Positions 43,587 through 52,224 of a stretch of DNA of 64,000 bases are shown here, in pieces. Positions within the stretch are counted from its first letter, which is position 1; the number at the start of each line of letters is the position of its first letter. The notes beneath the pieces were generated by a model. It was given only the letters and a program-made list of their open reading frames with translations, searched no databases and had not been told where the DNA came from. The position numbers and the translations under genes are program-made. Source of the DNA: Providencia stuartii (GTDB taxonomy: Bacteria > Pseudomonadota > Gammaproteobacteria > Enterobacterales > Enterobacteriaceae); the NCBI RefSeq assembly GCF_029277985.1, contig NZ_CP119546.1, forward strand, positions 1,178,001 through 1,242,000, read 5' to 3'.

Positions 43587-44087
43587 TCATTGATATTCAA
43601 TTTGAAGCATAGCTGTAGCCGAAAATTGGCCACCATCGGTATCACTAAAGTTCGCACTCATATCCTTTATTGGAGCAACTTCAATGTTAGGAAGGTGATT
43701 ATAGTTAAAATCGAGTAATGTATTGATTGGCTGCTGAATGCTATCAATATAAAATACAATCCCAATCTTACTATTAGAGGTGCTCAACCCACCATAACTA
43801 TTGAAGCGGGTTGGATTACCAATCACTTTTAATTTTAAATTGTTTTTTAATATGTTATGGCATGTTAATTCAAAAGGAATCGTTTGTTTATAATTGGCAC
43901 CATTTAACCTTGTTAATAAAACATCACCGAAGCTAACGGATTTTTGGGAATTAGTATTTAATAAACACTCGGGGGATTCTATTTTTAAATTTCCTTTAAT
44001 AGTAAGGTTGTAAGATGCCGCATAACTATTCGAAATTAATAACCCCAAAAATAAAAGGTAAATAATGCGTTTTGGGTAAAGTATCAT
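43587..44087 (-). CDS. Minor fimbrial subunit
   Basis: From the ATG at 44087 (AAGGAAAAC upstream) the product is 166 residues with a signal peptide ('IIYLLFLGLLISNSYAAS'). The pilin features are 'GNLKIESPECLLNTNSQKSVSFGDV', 'IPFELTCHNI' and the C-terminal 'FSATAMLQIEYQ'. A longer frame upstream would run through the end of the preceding pilin gene. It is one of four consecutive small subunits between chaperone and adhesin. Confidence 0.8.
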   Translation of the reverse strand: MILYPKRIIYLLFLGLLISNSYAASYNLTIKGNLKIESPECLLNTNSQKSVSFGDVLLTRLNGANYKQTIPFELTCHNILKNNLKLKVIGNPTRFNSYGGLSTSNSKIGIVFYIDSIQQPINTLLDFNYNHLPNIEVAPIKDMSANFSDTDGGQFSATAMLQIEYQ

Positions 44088-44097
44088 TGTGTTTTCC

Positions 44098-44604
44098 TTA
44101 TTGATAATCGATGGACATAACAACTGTTCCATTGAAAGTTCCATTACGCTGTAGTGAGACTCCACTAGGTTTGATTGGAACAGCGAATAACACAGGGGGT
44201 TGATTTCCATAGGTGAAATTAATAGTAGCGTTATTGTTTAGCGGTTTATTTTCGTTATAAATAGCTAAACCCAAATTGGGGATACTCGTTAAGACGACTG
44301 ATTTTCCATCCATGATTGCACTTGATGGCCAAAATAATGTCATTTTAAATGAGTTAATGAGAGCCTGTTTACAGGTTAAATCAAAATTAATTCGCGTTTT
44401 TTTATAATCAGTACCATCAATTAATGTTTCATATATATCACCGATATCTGTGATGCTATTAATGACACTGCATTCTGGCTCTTGACTCACGACAATTGAA
44501 AAATGAAGCGTTTGTTGCTCAGCAGACGTTATCGCTGAAAATACAGGGAATAATAAAAAAAAAGTGACTAATGCAATAATAATTCTTTGATGAAAATATC
44601 GCAT
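44098..44604 (-). CDS. Minor fimbrial subunit (MrpE-like position)
   Basis: This is a 168-residue exported pilin with an excellent ribosome site (AGGAGG). The signal peptide is 'IIALVTFFLLFPVFSAITSA'. The disulphide Cys residues lie in 'SQEPECSVI' and 'INFDLTCKQALI', and the protein ends 'FNGTVVMSIDYQ'. It is the first gene after a hairpin-containing 134-base gap downstream of the chaperone gene. Confidence 0.8.
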   Translation of the reverse strand: MRYFHQRIIIALVTFFLLFPVFSAITSAEQQTLHFSIVVSQEPECSVINSITDIGDIYETLIDGTDYKKTRINFDLTCKQALINSFKMTLFWPSSAIMDGKSVVLTSIPNLGLAIYNENKPLNNNATINFTYGNQPPVLFAVPIKPSGVSLQRNGTFNGTVVMSIDYQ

Positions 44605-44687
44605 GTTTCCTCCTAATCACTATCGAACGCTCATTGAGCGAAAATACAAACCTTCAGTATTGTGAGAACTATAGCCAGTGCAGGAAA

Positions 44688-44711
44688 TATGAACGGCTTA
44701 CCGCGTTCATA
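44688..44711 (-). terminator. Intercistronic hairpin between chaperone and minor pilin genes
   Basis: A perfect 8-bp stem (44688-44695 with 44704-44711) has an 8-base loop in the 134-base gap after the chaperone gene. There is no U-tract downstream on the coding strand, so it is more likely an attenuating or mRNA-processing structure than a full stop. Confidence 0.4.
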
Positions 44712-44738
44712 AAAAACGCCTTGCAACTGAGTATGGTA

Positions 44739-45539
44739 TTAATTCCCTTCACTATTCTTATCGGGAATAACGTTGCATTGCGTGTTTTGGCAATTAAATA
44801 TCAAGGTGGGGCGGCCACCGTAATCATTGATATAGGTTAAAACAGGTGTATCCCCTAATGCTTTAATTGTTAAATTGAGAGGAGCCGAACTTTTAGGCTC
44901 AATCATAATGGGTTCAAAATTTGCTATTGATTGACCCTTTTTACGGGAGCTCGCATCGACAATGGTAATAAAAAAAGACGTCGGATTATTGACAATATAT
45001 TGGCCATCTTGACGTGTTAAGGTTAGTTTTTCTTGCCATGGTTCGCTCATTGCTCCATTTGTTGGGATAATACTTGTTGGGCGATAAAACAGTTTTATAC
45101 GCGTTTGTAATGCAAGTTGAAGCGTGTTTGGTTTATCACTTTTTGGTGGGATCTCACGCAAATTAAAATAAAATACAGACTCACGGTCTAAGGGTAAATT
45201 TTTGATACTAGGTGGAAGCGCAAGTATTTTTATCTGACTTATTGTGCCTGCTTCTAGCCGTTGCACTGGGGGAATCACTGTAAAGGGAAGGTTGGTTTTA
45301 TTTCCACTGCCATCTTCTAGCCAAGCTTGAGCTAAATAAGGTAATTGTTTATTTTCATTGCTAATATTTAATGAAATAGACTTGTCGTCACTCGTGATAA
45401 TAGCACGAGTACGATCCAGTGCAATGGCAGCTTGTGCAGTTGAAAAATTGACGGATATTATCGTCGTTAAAAGCGTGCTAATTAAGTGGTGTCGATGTAA
45501 ATATTGATTTTTTACTGTTTTAATAAGTAACTTTTTCAT
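44739..45539 (-). CDS. Periplasmic pilus chaperone (PapD/MrpD family)
   Basis: From the ATG at 45539 the product is 266 residues with a signal peptide ending near 'TAQAA'. Two Ig-like domains follow. The conserved Arg of the subunit-binding cleft is in 'ALDRTRAII', and the Lys is in 'LQTRIKLFYRP' (PapD R8/K112 equivalents). The chaperone signature region is 'NLREIPPKSDKPNTLQLALQ'. It folds subunits by donor-strand complementation and passes them to the usher encoded upstream. Confidence 0.92.
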   Translation of the reverse strand: MKKLLIKTVKNQYLHRHHLISTLLTTIISVNFSTAQAAIALDRTRAIITSDDKSISLNISNENKQLPYLAQAWLEDGSGNKTNLPFTVIPPVQRLEAGTISQIKILALPPSIKNLPLDRESVFYFNLREIPPKSDKPNTLQLALQTRIKLFYRPTSIIPTNGAMSEPWQEKLTLTRQDGQYIVNNPTSFFITIVDASSRKKGQSIANFEPIMIEPKSSAPLNLTIKALGDTPVLTYINDYGGRPTLIFNCQNTQCNVIPDKNSEGN

Positions 45540-45608
45540 ATCAAATCTCTTTATTAATAAATTTCTAATCATTGTTATTTGCTTAAAATAGGTATTCTTT
45601 TTAACGCG

Positions 45609-48227
45609 CTACTTTGTTAGCCAGCGTGTTGGTTTAATTGATTTGGGGCTAATTGGCATTGGCGAGACTTCCAAATACTTTTCTAATGGTGGTGGTGGCT
45701 GATTTTCGCTCACACAAGGTAATAACCAGTTGGTCATCAAAACGCTTTCATCGGGAAAGGTTTCTGGTAAGTGTATTTGGCATTGAACGCTGCCATTCCA
45801 TGTGACATCTAATGTGTCACTAGCTTTTAAGCCAGTTAAGTAGATGCTCCCGTCATCGGAAATGATCCCAACTTGTTTTTTTCGCGTATTAGTTACGGTG
45901 GAACCGAATGGAGGAAAGCTATTATCTGCTAAGCGAATTATTGCCATTGCATTCGTGCCAGAGACCACTTCAAATTGGCGATATCCAATCGCTCCTTCCG
46001 TCAGTGTCGCTTGTTTGATGGATTGGCTAATCGCCGCGGTATCCGGCAATTTATTGACATCAATACGTACTTGATTGCGGTAGTAGCTATTGATGTCATT
46101 AATAACTGCATAACCAAAGGAATTGGTGTTAACGACTGCACCAAATCCTTGTATCGGTATATTTTCTACACCATCGGTTGAAACTAGGATGCGAGCACCA
46201 CCCATTTGATTAATACGATGTAATGCAACACCTTCTTTAGTGGCAGTGAGACCACCATTAATACTCAGTGCAGCGGAACGATAGCGGTTATATTGATAGC
46301 TAGTATTGGTGCTGATTGCTGCATAGCTGCCATCATAATTATATGAACCGCCAATCGATGTGCCATCGCGGTTTATGCCTGAATTAAGGCTGTAATGACT
46401 GCTTTGATCTAATCGGCTGTAATAATTGGCTTGATTCGAAGTATCATTTTTATTCCAATTGCTACTTAATGAAATGGTTTTTGATTCACCCCAAGGAATT
46501 GATAAAGAAAAGTACGTGCCATAATCATTTTGCTGATCAGCGCGATTATAAAATTCAGTCATATTTAAACTTAAGTTTTTAAAAGACCCTAAATCAAAAT
46601 ATTTTGCCAATGATAAACTATAGCGATCACTGTTTGGCTTATTCCAATAGGATTGGTGATAGAAATTTAAATAAGCGCTTAAACCCAGCGTGGTTAGCTG
46701 TTGGTTATACGAAATGGTGTACATCTCTTTACTATTAAATTGACGAATACCACTGGTTTGAGCATCAAGGTATTCCGACATGCTCATAAAACCTTCTTCC
46801 GAAAATCGATAACCAGCAAACGTCACTTGGCTATTTGCCTCATCAAAGCGCTTTGAATAACTTAATCGATAAGAACTACCTTGATATATTTTGTCTCCAA
46901 TATCATACATATTGGTTAGACTGGCTCTAGAATGAGTGGCATCAAAGGAGAGGGCGCCAAATATCGTTAGGTCACGGCCAACGCCTAAGGCGGCTGAGAG
47001 GTAGTTATTAGCGGTGACACTGCCGCCGTACAATGACCAGTTATTGTTTATTCCCCACGAAAATTCACCACTCGCAAAGATATCGCTATTGATCCGATGC
47101 TGATAATCAGAGGTTTTGCCCGCAGCAAGTTTATAACGAATTTGCCCCGGACGAGTTAAATAAGGCACAGTAGCAGTTGAAAGGGTAAAAGTTTGCGTAC
47201 TGCCATCCTGTTCTTGAACCGTTACTCGTATCTCTCCTGAGAGCGCATCATTTAAATCTTGAATTCGAAAAGGCCCTGCGGGAACTTGGGTTTGATAAAT
47301 AATATGACCTTGTTGGCTAACAATGACAGTTGCATTGGTTTTCGCGACACCAGTGATTTCGGGCGCATAACCTCGAAGATTTGGCGGTAACATATTATCG
47401 TCGGTAATAAGGCTAAATCCGCTAAAGCGGAAACTATCAAAAATGTCAGAAGTAAAGTAGTTTTCACCTAGTGTTAACTTTGCGCCAAGTGATTTAATTG
47501 CTCGGTAACTGTAATAACGGCTCAAATCAAAATCATTTTGCTGCTGTTGTCCTTGCGTTTTATTAATACGGCTTTGCCAATCAACACGAAAACGCCAAGC
47601 GCCAGTATTAAATCCCGTGATGCCGGTAGTATTAATACTGTAGGTCGTATTATTGGTTTTATGTGTTTGTTGATTAATTTGGGAAGTTAGATTGTAATCA
47701 AATAAGTAACCTGAAATTCCCTCTTCCCAGCGTGAAGGTGGATCCCAATTATCTGCCGTATATTCAAGATAGGCCTGTGGTACACTGATATAAAAGGCGG
47801 ATTTAGGCAGATCGGCTCGGGCTTCCATACCCGGCAGGCTCTTTAAATTTAAACACTGATTATCGTGCCACCATGTTAATGCATCATTATATTCAGCCTT
47901 TAAACCCAGTTGCTTAACGATTTCCGGCGATACGCAAGCGGTAGACTCATCATTATTGTTCGGATCAAGATAAAAAAAGACTGTCTCATCATTAAAGGAG
48001 CTATTATTGATATAAATAGTGAAGCTGTATTCTCCTGGCATTAAATAACCAGGTTTTGAAAACTGTGCTAAGTTAATGTTAGCTCGATCATTAATATCAA
48101 GCATATTACTGTTGAATTCAATTTCATTTAACTGCGTGCTCATTGAGAATGAAGATAATAACAGTAAGGGTATAATTATTGTCTTTATGTTAAGCCAGGT
48201 CGTAATGTACGGTTGAATAGCGACCAT
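45609..48227 (-). CDS. Outer-membrane fimbrial usher (PapC/FimD/MrpC family)
   Basis: This 872-residue protein has a signal peptide ('TIIIPLLLLSSFSMS') and an N-terminal chaperone-binding domain ('EIEFNSNMLDINDRANINLAQFSKPGYLMPGEY', ~35-67, quoted in part). A 24-strand barrel with plug follows ('ITDDNMLPPNLRGYAPEITGVA', 'PGPF'-type motif 'QVPAGPFRIQDL'). C-terminal domains with a final disulphide ('CQIHLPETFP', 'WLLPC') complete it. It threads pilus subunits across the outer membrane. The ribosome site AGGGG lies upstream. It sits between the PapH-like pilin and the chaperone genes. Confidence 0.95.
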   Translation of the reverse strand: MVAIQPYITTWLNIKTIIIPLLLLSSFSMSTQLNEIEFNSNMLDINDRANINLAQFSKPGYLMPGEYSFTIYINNSSFNDETVFFYLDPNNNDESTACVSPEIVKQLGLKAEYNDALTWWHDNQCLNLKSLPGMEARADLPKSAFYISVPQAYLEYTADNWDPPSRWEEGISGYLFDYNLTSQINQQTHKTNNTTYSINTTGITGFNTGAWRFRVDWQSRINKTQGQQQQNDFDLSRYYSYRAIKSLGAKLTLGENYFTSDIFDSFRFSGFSLITDDNMLPPNLRGYAPEITGVAKTNATVIVSQQGHIIYQTQVPAGPFRIQDLNDALSGEIRVTVQEQDGSTQTFTLSTATVPYLTRPGQIRYKLAAGKTSDYQHRINSDIFASGEFSWGINNNWSLYGGSVTANNYLSAALGVGRDLTIFGALSFDATHSRASLTNMYDIGDKIYQGSSYRLSYSKRFDEANSQVTFAGYRFSEEGFMSMSEYLDAQTSGIRQFNSKEMYTISYNQQLTTLGLSAYLNFYHQSYWNKPNSDRYSLSLAKYFDLGSFKNLSLNMTEFYNRADQQNDYGTYFSLSIPWGESKTISLSSNWNKNDTSNQANYYSRLDQSSHYSLNSGINRDGTSIGGSYNYDGSYAAISTNTSYQYNRYRSAALSINGGLTATKEGVALHRINQMGGARILVSTDGVENIPIQGFGAVVNTNSFGYAVINDINSYYRNQVRIDVNKLPDTAAISQSIKQATLTEGAIGYRQFEVVSGTNAMAIIRLADNSFPPFGSTVTNTRKKQVGIISDDGSIYLTGLKASDTLDVTWNGSVQCQIHLPETFPDESVLMTNWLLPCVSENQPPPPLEKYLEVSPMPISPKSIKPTRWLTK

Positions 48228-48306
48228 AATATGTTTCCCCTAATGTCAATGTGTTGCTAATAAATTAAAATTAAAGATACTGTTATTTTTCTTTTTTATT
48301 TATATT

Positions 48307-48837
48307 TTAGTCATAGTCGACTTTAAATCGAATTTGAGTGTAATATAGCTCTGACGGTAAATTCTCTTCACGATTAATCAATGTTAATTGGTAGTTTAAG
48401 TTTATAATGCCTTGAGTGATATCTTGTGTTGGTATAGGAACATCAGGAATAATAATACGGTTAAATTGGTCATTAAGTCTTAGTGCAATTCCGCCTGAAC
48501 CGCCATAATCTTTAACCAATGTTTTATCTTGGGTGCTCTCAAACGTAATGTGAAAATATTTCCAACCTAGCTTATTAATATCATTCGAGGTAGTGCGCTC
48601 AATTGAACAATTGATTAGACGAATGGTAAATTTATGAGGGGAACTCTCTCCATTACGTCTAATTTGAGTCAATGGAAGAGTTCCTATATCAATAGTTTGA
48701 TCTCGGCTGCTCATATCAATTGAACATGCTGTTTCTACAATACTTCCACCAATTTTAATGGGAGTAACGGCTGTACTCATATTTGCAGTACCTATGAGCA
48801 GAAAGCTACCGAAAAAAACATTCATTGATTTCAACAT
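48307..48837 (-). CDS. Minor fimbrial subunit (PapH/MrpB-like position)
   Basis: The ATG at 48837 with AGAGG just upstream is preferred over a GTG at 48864, giving 176 residues. The signal peptide is 'FFGSFLLIGTANMSTA'. Cys residues occur in 'IVETACSIDMSS' and 'IRLINCSIER', and the C-terminus is 'YYTQIRFKVDYD'. Its place between the major pilin and the usher matches PapH/MrpB, which end and anchor the growing pilus. The motif ordering fits that group. Confidence 0.8.
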   Translation of the reverse strand: MLKSMNVFFGSFLLIGTANMSTAVTPIKIGGSIVETACSIDMSSRDQTIDIGTLPLTQIRRNGESSPHKFTIRLINCSIERTTSNDINKLGWKYFHITFESTQDKTLVKDYGGSGGIALRLNDQFNRIIIPDVPIPTQDITQGIINLNYQLTLINREENLPSELYYTQIRFKVDYD

Positions 48838-48904
48838 TCGCCCTCTGTCTAAATTAATTCCCACTTATTTTTCTTAATTATTCACTGTCAGTGGAAAGAG
48901 TGTG

Positions 48905-49441
48905 TTATTCGTAGTTGAGTGTGAAATCTGCAACCGATGAGAATTCACCTACAGTTATCGTGTCGATATCACCGCCATTCCCCACCAGATAGGCCGAAAA
49001 TTGTAGGGTATTATTACTATTTTGGATCTTTTGGAATGGAGTGGGTTGCCCTAACGTGATCACGCCAGCACTGCCATTAGCAATTTGAATACCAGCCCCT
49101 GACCCTGTACCAACAATTCCTAATGTTTTATTGGTTGTATCAAAACTGGCTGCTGCCCCACTAAAGGTTAATTGCACACCTTTAGTTAATTTTGATACAT
49201 CACAATTTTCTAATAATATTTCAAACGGTCGCGGAGTTGATTTACCGCCAATGACTAATGCCATATTTGAAATTTGACCCAGTTCGATAATCTCTTTAGT
49301 CTCTGGAGAAATAGAGCAAGGTGCATCAATAATGGAGCCTTTAAATTTAATTTGGCCATGCCCCTGATCGCGTAGCGCATAAACATTTCCAACCGCAGAG
49401 ACAGACAATAATAAAATCGGTAAAATAAATTTTAATTTCAT
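48905..49441 (-). CDS. Major fimbrial subunit (MrpA/PapA-like)
   Basis: This is a 178-residue pilin with an excellent ribosome site (AAAGGAG). The signal peptide is 'FILPILLLSVSAVGNVYA'. The donor-strand region is followed by 'GQIKFKGSIIDAPCSISPETK', the second Cys 'ILLENCDVSK', 'VQLTFSGAAA' and the conserved penultimate-Tyr C-terminus 'FTLNYE'. It is the first structural gene and has the strongest translation signals, as expected for the main rod subunit. Confidence 0.88.
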   Translation of the reverse strand: MKLKFILPILLLSVSAVGNVYALRDQGHGQIKFKGSIIDAPCSISPETKEIIELGQISNMALVIGGKSTPRPFEILLENCDVSKLTKGVQLTFSGAAASFDTTNKTLGIVGTGSGAGIQIANGSAGVITLGQPTPFQKIQNSNNTLQFSAYLVGNGGDIDTITVGEFSSVADFTLNYE

Positions 49442-49496
49442 AAGAATCTCCTTTAAAAAAGTAGGTTATTATTAGAAAGTCGCAGAATTTAACCCC

Positions 49497-49515
49497 ACAG
49501 TATTGATATTACTGT
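49497..49515. promoter_or_regulatory. Inverted repeat between the XRE gene and the major pilin gene
   Basis: ACAGTATTGATATTACTGT has perfect 6-bp arms around 7 bases. It lies 56 bases upstream of the major pilin start, in a place suited to an operator, possibly for the XRE protein encoded just upstream. Confidence 0.4.
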
Positions 49516-49562
49516 AAAGGAAGCGTCATGAGACTGATTGTTATTTTTGTTTGAATAAAGTT

Positions 49563-49937
49563 CTATCCGAATAAAACCGGTGAACTGGAGGTTGGACTGC
49601 TATCATTATTGACCTTATTGAAAACGGATGTACTTAGCACCTTATTTAAATCAATGTATTTTTCAATAGATGCTATATTTATTTCTTCAATAAGTAATAA
49701 GTTAAACTCATCGATAGTAATATCGATTTTATCTAATAATAGCAGTAGTAAGCATACATTTATGCGGTTACTTCCACATTCATAACGCGACATTTGTTGT
49801 TGGCTTAAATTAACTAATTTTCCAAATTGTCCCGCCGTGAGTCCTTGGCTTTTTCTTATCCTTTTTAATGTTCTTCCAATAGCTAATGAGATAAATGAAA
49901 AAAAATCATTTATATTAATATCTTCACTCTTTTTCAT
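49563..49937 (-). CDS. XRE-family regulator at the head of the fimbrial operon (MrpJ-like)
   Basis: This 124-residue protein has an N-terminal Cro/C1-type HTH (~18-72: 'IGRTLKRIRKSQGLTAGQFGKLVNLSQQQMSRYECG', key elements Q-x3-Y-E-x-G). A short Ser-rich tail follows. Proteus mirabilis MrpJ-type proteins, which carry a similar 'SQQQ.SRYE.G' stretch, are tied to fimbrial operons and repress motility. MrpJ is encoded at the end of mrp, whereas this gene comes first. The ribosome site AGGGGAAG is good. It may be co-transcribed with the pili genes or form a separate unit. Confidence 0.78.
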   Translation of the reverse strand: MKKSEDININDFFSFISLAIGRTLKRIRKSQGLTAGQFGKLVNLSQQQMSRYECGSNRINVCLLLLLLDKIDITIDEFNLLLIEEINIASIEKYIDLNKVLSTSVFNKVNNDSSPTSSSPVLFG

Positions 49938-50647
49938 TGATTCTTCCCCTTGTTGGATAAAGTAAAAATATTCAACATAATGAATATTTATTTAAGAGTT
50001 TATTTCTATACGATTTATTCTTTGTAAGTTTTATTTAAATGTGCTGATTTTAAGCAAATATAAAACGTATTTTTTTTAAGATCAAACCTTCTATAAATAG
50101 CAATTATTTTATTTTTATAAAAAACTCTCAACTGGAGTAACTAAGGAATTTATTAAAGGATAATAAAATCAATGTATTCATCCTTTGTGGCATACTTTTG
50201 TTGGTAAATATCTAGCATAAAATGCTAAAAATACAGACTCAATGAAGCAATTAAAGATAAAATATCAAAATAATTAAAAACTCATACTTTCTATTTTTTC
50301 CGTTACCATTCGCAACACTCTCATGTTAATTTGTATCTATTATTGTCTGTTTGTAATGAATTATTAATTACTCACAATAAAATAGATTGTTTATCAGCGA
50401 GATAAAAAAATCAGTCTATTAACCATACAATTTATATGGCTTAAAAAATGTAATAAATATTAGAAATCAACCATTTGATTATAAGTTGAATCTGTTTTAA
50501 TTACCTACTTTTTATAGGTGAATAGATATTTAAAAAGGAATGGCATTATCATTAATCATTGTGGGTTAGCAGCAAAGCAAATTAAAAAACAATTATTTTT
50601 TATAACCTGCATTGTTTATTTTTTTGCTATTTTTTTTCAGGTGACAT
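49938..50647. other. Very AT-rich upstream region of the fimbrial operon
   Basis: About 710 bases with no gene. It should contain the fimbrial promoter. I looked for a pair of inverted repeats that could bound an invertible promoter, as in mrp with its MrpI recombinase. None was seen, and no recombinase gene is adjacent. Several A/T tracts suggest curved DNA and H-NS binding (inference). Confidence 0.4.
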
Positions 50648-50684
50648 AAAAAAACAGACAACATCTACAGTTGTCTGTTTTTTT
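50648..50684. terminator. Strong terminator after cyuA
   Basis: A 15-bp perfect stem (50648-50662 with 50670-50684) has a 7-base loop, with A and T tracts on the two sides, so it works on both strands. It is 14 bases beyond the cyuA stop codon. Confidence 0.9.
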
Positions 50685-50697
50685 GACTTACTTAGGA

Positions 50698-52017
50698 TTA
50701 ACGGGCTTTGGCTGCCATGATTTCAATAATTTGCACATCGGTATGGCGCATTGAGCCTGTCGCTAGCGAACATAAATTTGCTATCGATTGATCGACATCA
50801 TCGGAAACAATGCCATCAGAGCCTCTTACACAGCTGTTGTCGAGCGCCATTAAAACGGCTTTGTAGGCCGCACTTGCACTTGTTGAAACTTTCATGGCAC
50901 AACTATTCGATGCACCATCACAAATCATACCGCTGACATCACCGATCATGCTGCATATTGCCATTGCGACGACTTCATAGCGTGATTCTAGCAACCATGC
51001 GATACCTGCGGCGGCACCCATCGCGGCAGTTGTCGCAGCACATAATGCGGAAAGGGCAGGTAATTGATTATGAATATAGATAGCCATTAAATGGGATAGC
51101 ATTAATGCTCTAGCTAATTGTTCTTCTGTTGAATGCAAATAATCTGCCGTGACAACAACGGGCATGGTGGCAGCAATCCCTTGGTTGCCTGAGCCTGAGT
51201 TACTCATCGCGGGCAATATCGCCCCTCCCATGCGAGCATCAGATGCTGCGGATGTCCGTATCATAATTTCAGATAAAAGATCTTTTGATAGTAATCCACG
51301 ATCACGTTGAGCTTGGAGTGTTTTTCCTATGTGCAAGCCATAGACATGACGTAACCCTTCTTGCGAGAGTGCATCATTTAACTGTGCAGCTTCTAAAATA
51401 AAGCGAATATCTTCAAATGGGGCTTGGGTTGCGAATTGATAAACGGCTTTTGCGGTCACCTCAGGGAGTGCGACATCGGCAGCACAATCAACAGGGGAAG
51501 TGTTTAATGGTGCTTTTTGGTTGATATCAAAAATGACATCATTATTAACCATCATCTTTACGAGGTTGGTGTGTGACCCTGCAATAATCGCTGTTGCAGA
51601 ACCTTTGTCAGTAAACACTGTCGCTTCTGAATAGATGACATCATCACAAGGTTGTTTAATATCCACAGTCACTAAGCCTTGTTCGAGCATGTTTTTACTC
51701 GACTCAATAGCCGAAGTTGACGCTGACTTTAATACCTCAAGTCCGGCATCCGCATCGCCACCAAGAGCGCCTAATGCCGCAGCAATAGGCAGACCCACCA
51801 TACCTGTTCCTGGCACAGTTACACCCATCCCATTTTTCATTAGGTTCGGTGAGACTAATGCGGTGACTCGAAGAATATCACCTTCAATACAAGAGGCTGC
51901 TTTTGCTGCCGCGAGTGCTAATGAAATGGGTTCGGTGCAACCTAAAGCAGGTTTAACTTCTTGTTTGACTGCATTGATAAAGTACTGCCAAAGAAGTGGC
52001 TGGGCTTGAGTTTGCAT
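50698..52017 (-). CDS. cyuA: CyuA-type L-cysteine desulfidase (UPF0597/YhaM family)
   Basis: This 439-residue protein matches the serine dehydratase-like UPF0597 family of E. coli CyuA (YhaM, 436 aa). That enzyme breaks cysteine into pyruvate, ammonia and sulphide with an oxygen-sensitive [4Fe-4S] cluster. Key stretches are '[19 protein letters not shown]' near residue 27 (substrate Cys), '[19 protein letters not shown]' and '[13 protein letters not shown]' near the C-terminus with cluster Cys residues. The ribosome site AAGGGGA is good. The transporter gene cyuP, its usual neighbour in E. coli, is absent. Confidence 0.88.
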   Translation of the reverse strand: MQTQAQPLLWQYFINAVKQEVKPALGCTEPISLALAAAKAASCIEGDILRVTALVSPNLMKNGMGVTVPGTGMVGLPIAAALGALGGDADAGLEVLKSASTSAIESSKNMLEQGLVTVDIKQPCDDVIYSEATVFTDKGSATAIIAGSHTNLVKMMVNNDVIFDINQKAPLNTSPVDCAADVALPEVTAKAVYQFATQAPFEDIRFILEAAQLNDALSQEGLRHVYGLHIGKTLQAQRDRGLLSKDLLSEIMIRTSAASDARMGGAILPAMSNSGSGNQGIAATMPVVVTADYLHSTEEQLARALMLSHLMAIYIHNQLPALSALCAATTAAMGAAAGIAWLLESRYEVVAMAICSMIGDVSGMICDGASNSCAMKVSTSASAAYKAVLMALDNSCVRGSDGIVSDDVDQSIANLCSLATGSMRHTDVQIIEIMAAKAR

Positions 52018-52182
52018 CGTAAATTCCCCTTCAAGAACATCGTATTAATAAGGGTATTTTAAATAATTATGAGGAGAAAATTTTCATTATGTTAGGGGGG
52101 AAGTTTAAATTTTATAGAAATATTTTCTGTGAATTCAGTTAAAAATAGAAAGTATTTTTAAGTTTGACCTTTATCACAAAGT

Positions 52183-52208
52183 CTCCTGCCTAAATATTTA
52201 GGCAGGAG
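52183..52208. terminator. Perfect palindrome/hairpin after the MATE gene
   Basis: The 26-base stretch is fully self-complementary, with GC-rich ends (CTCCTGCC at 52183-52190, GGCAGGAG at 52201-52208) and an AT centre. It is 16 bases beyond the MATE stop codon. No clear U-tract, so it may terminate only with help. Confidence 0.55.
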
Positions 52209-52224
52209 TAAGGTGACGTTAATC

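Noticed and set aside
49938..50647. Search for an invertible fimbrial promoter
   Set aside because: No matching long inverted repeats and no recombinase gene were found next to the operon.
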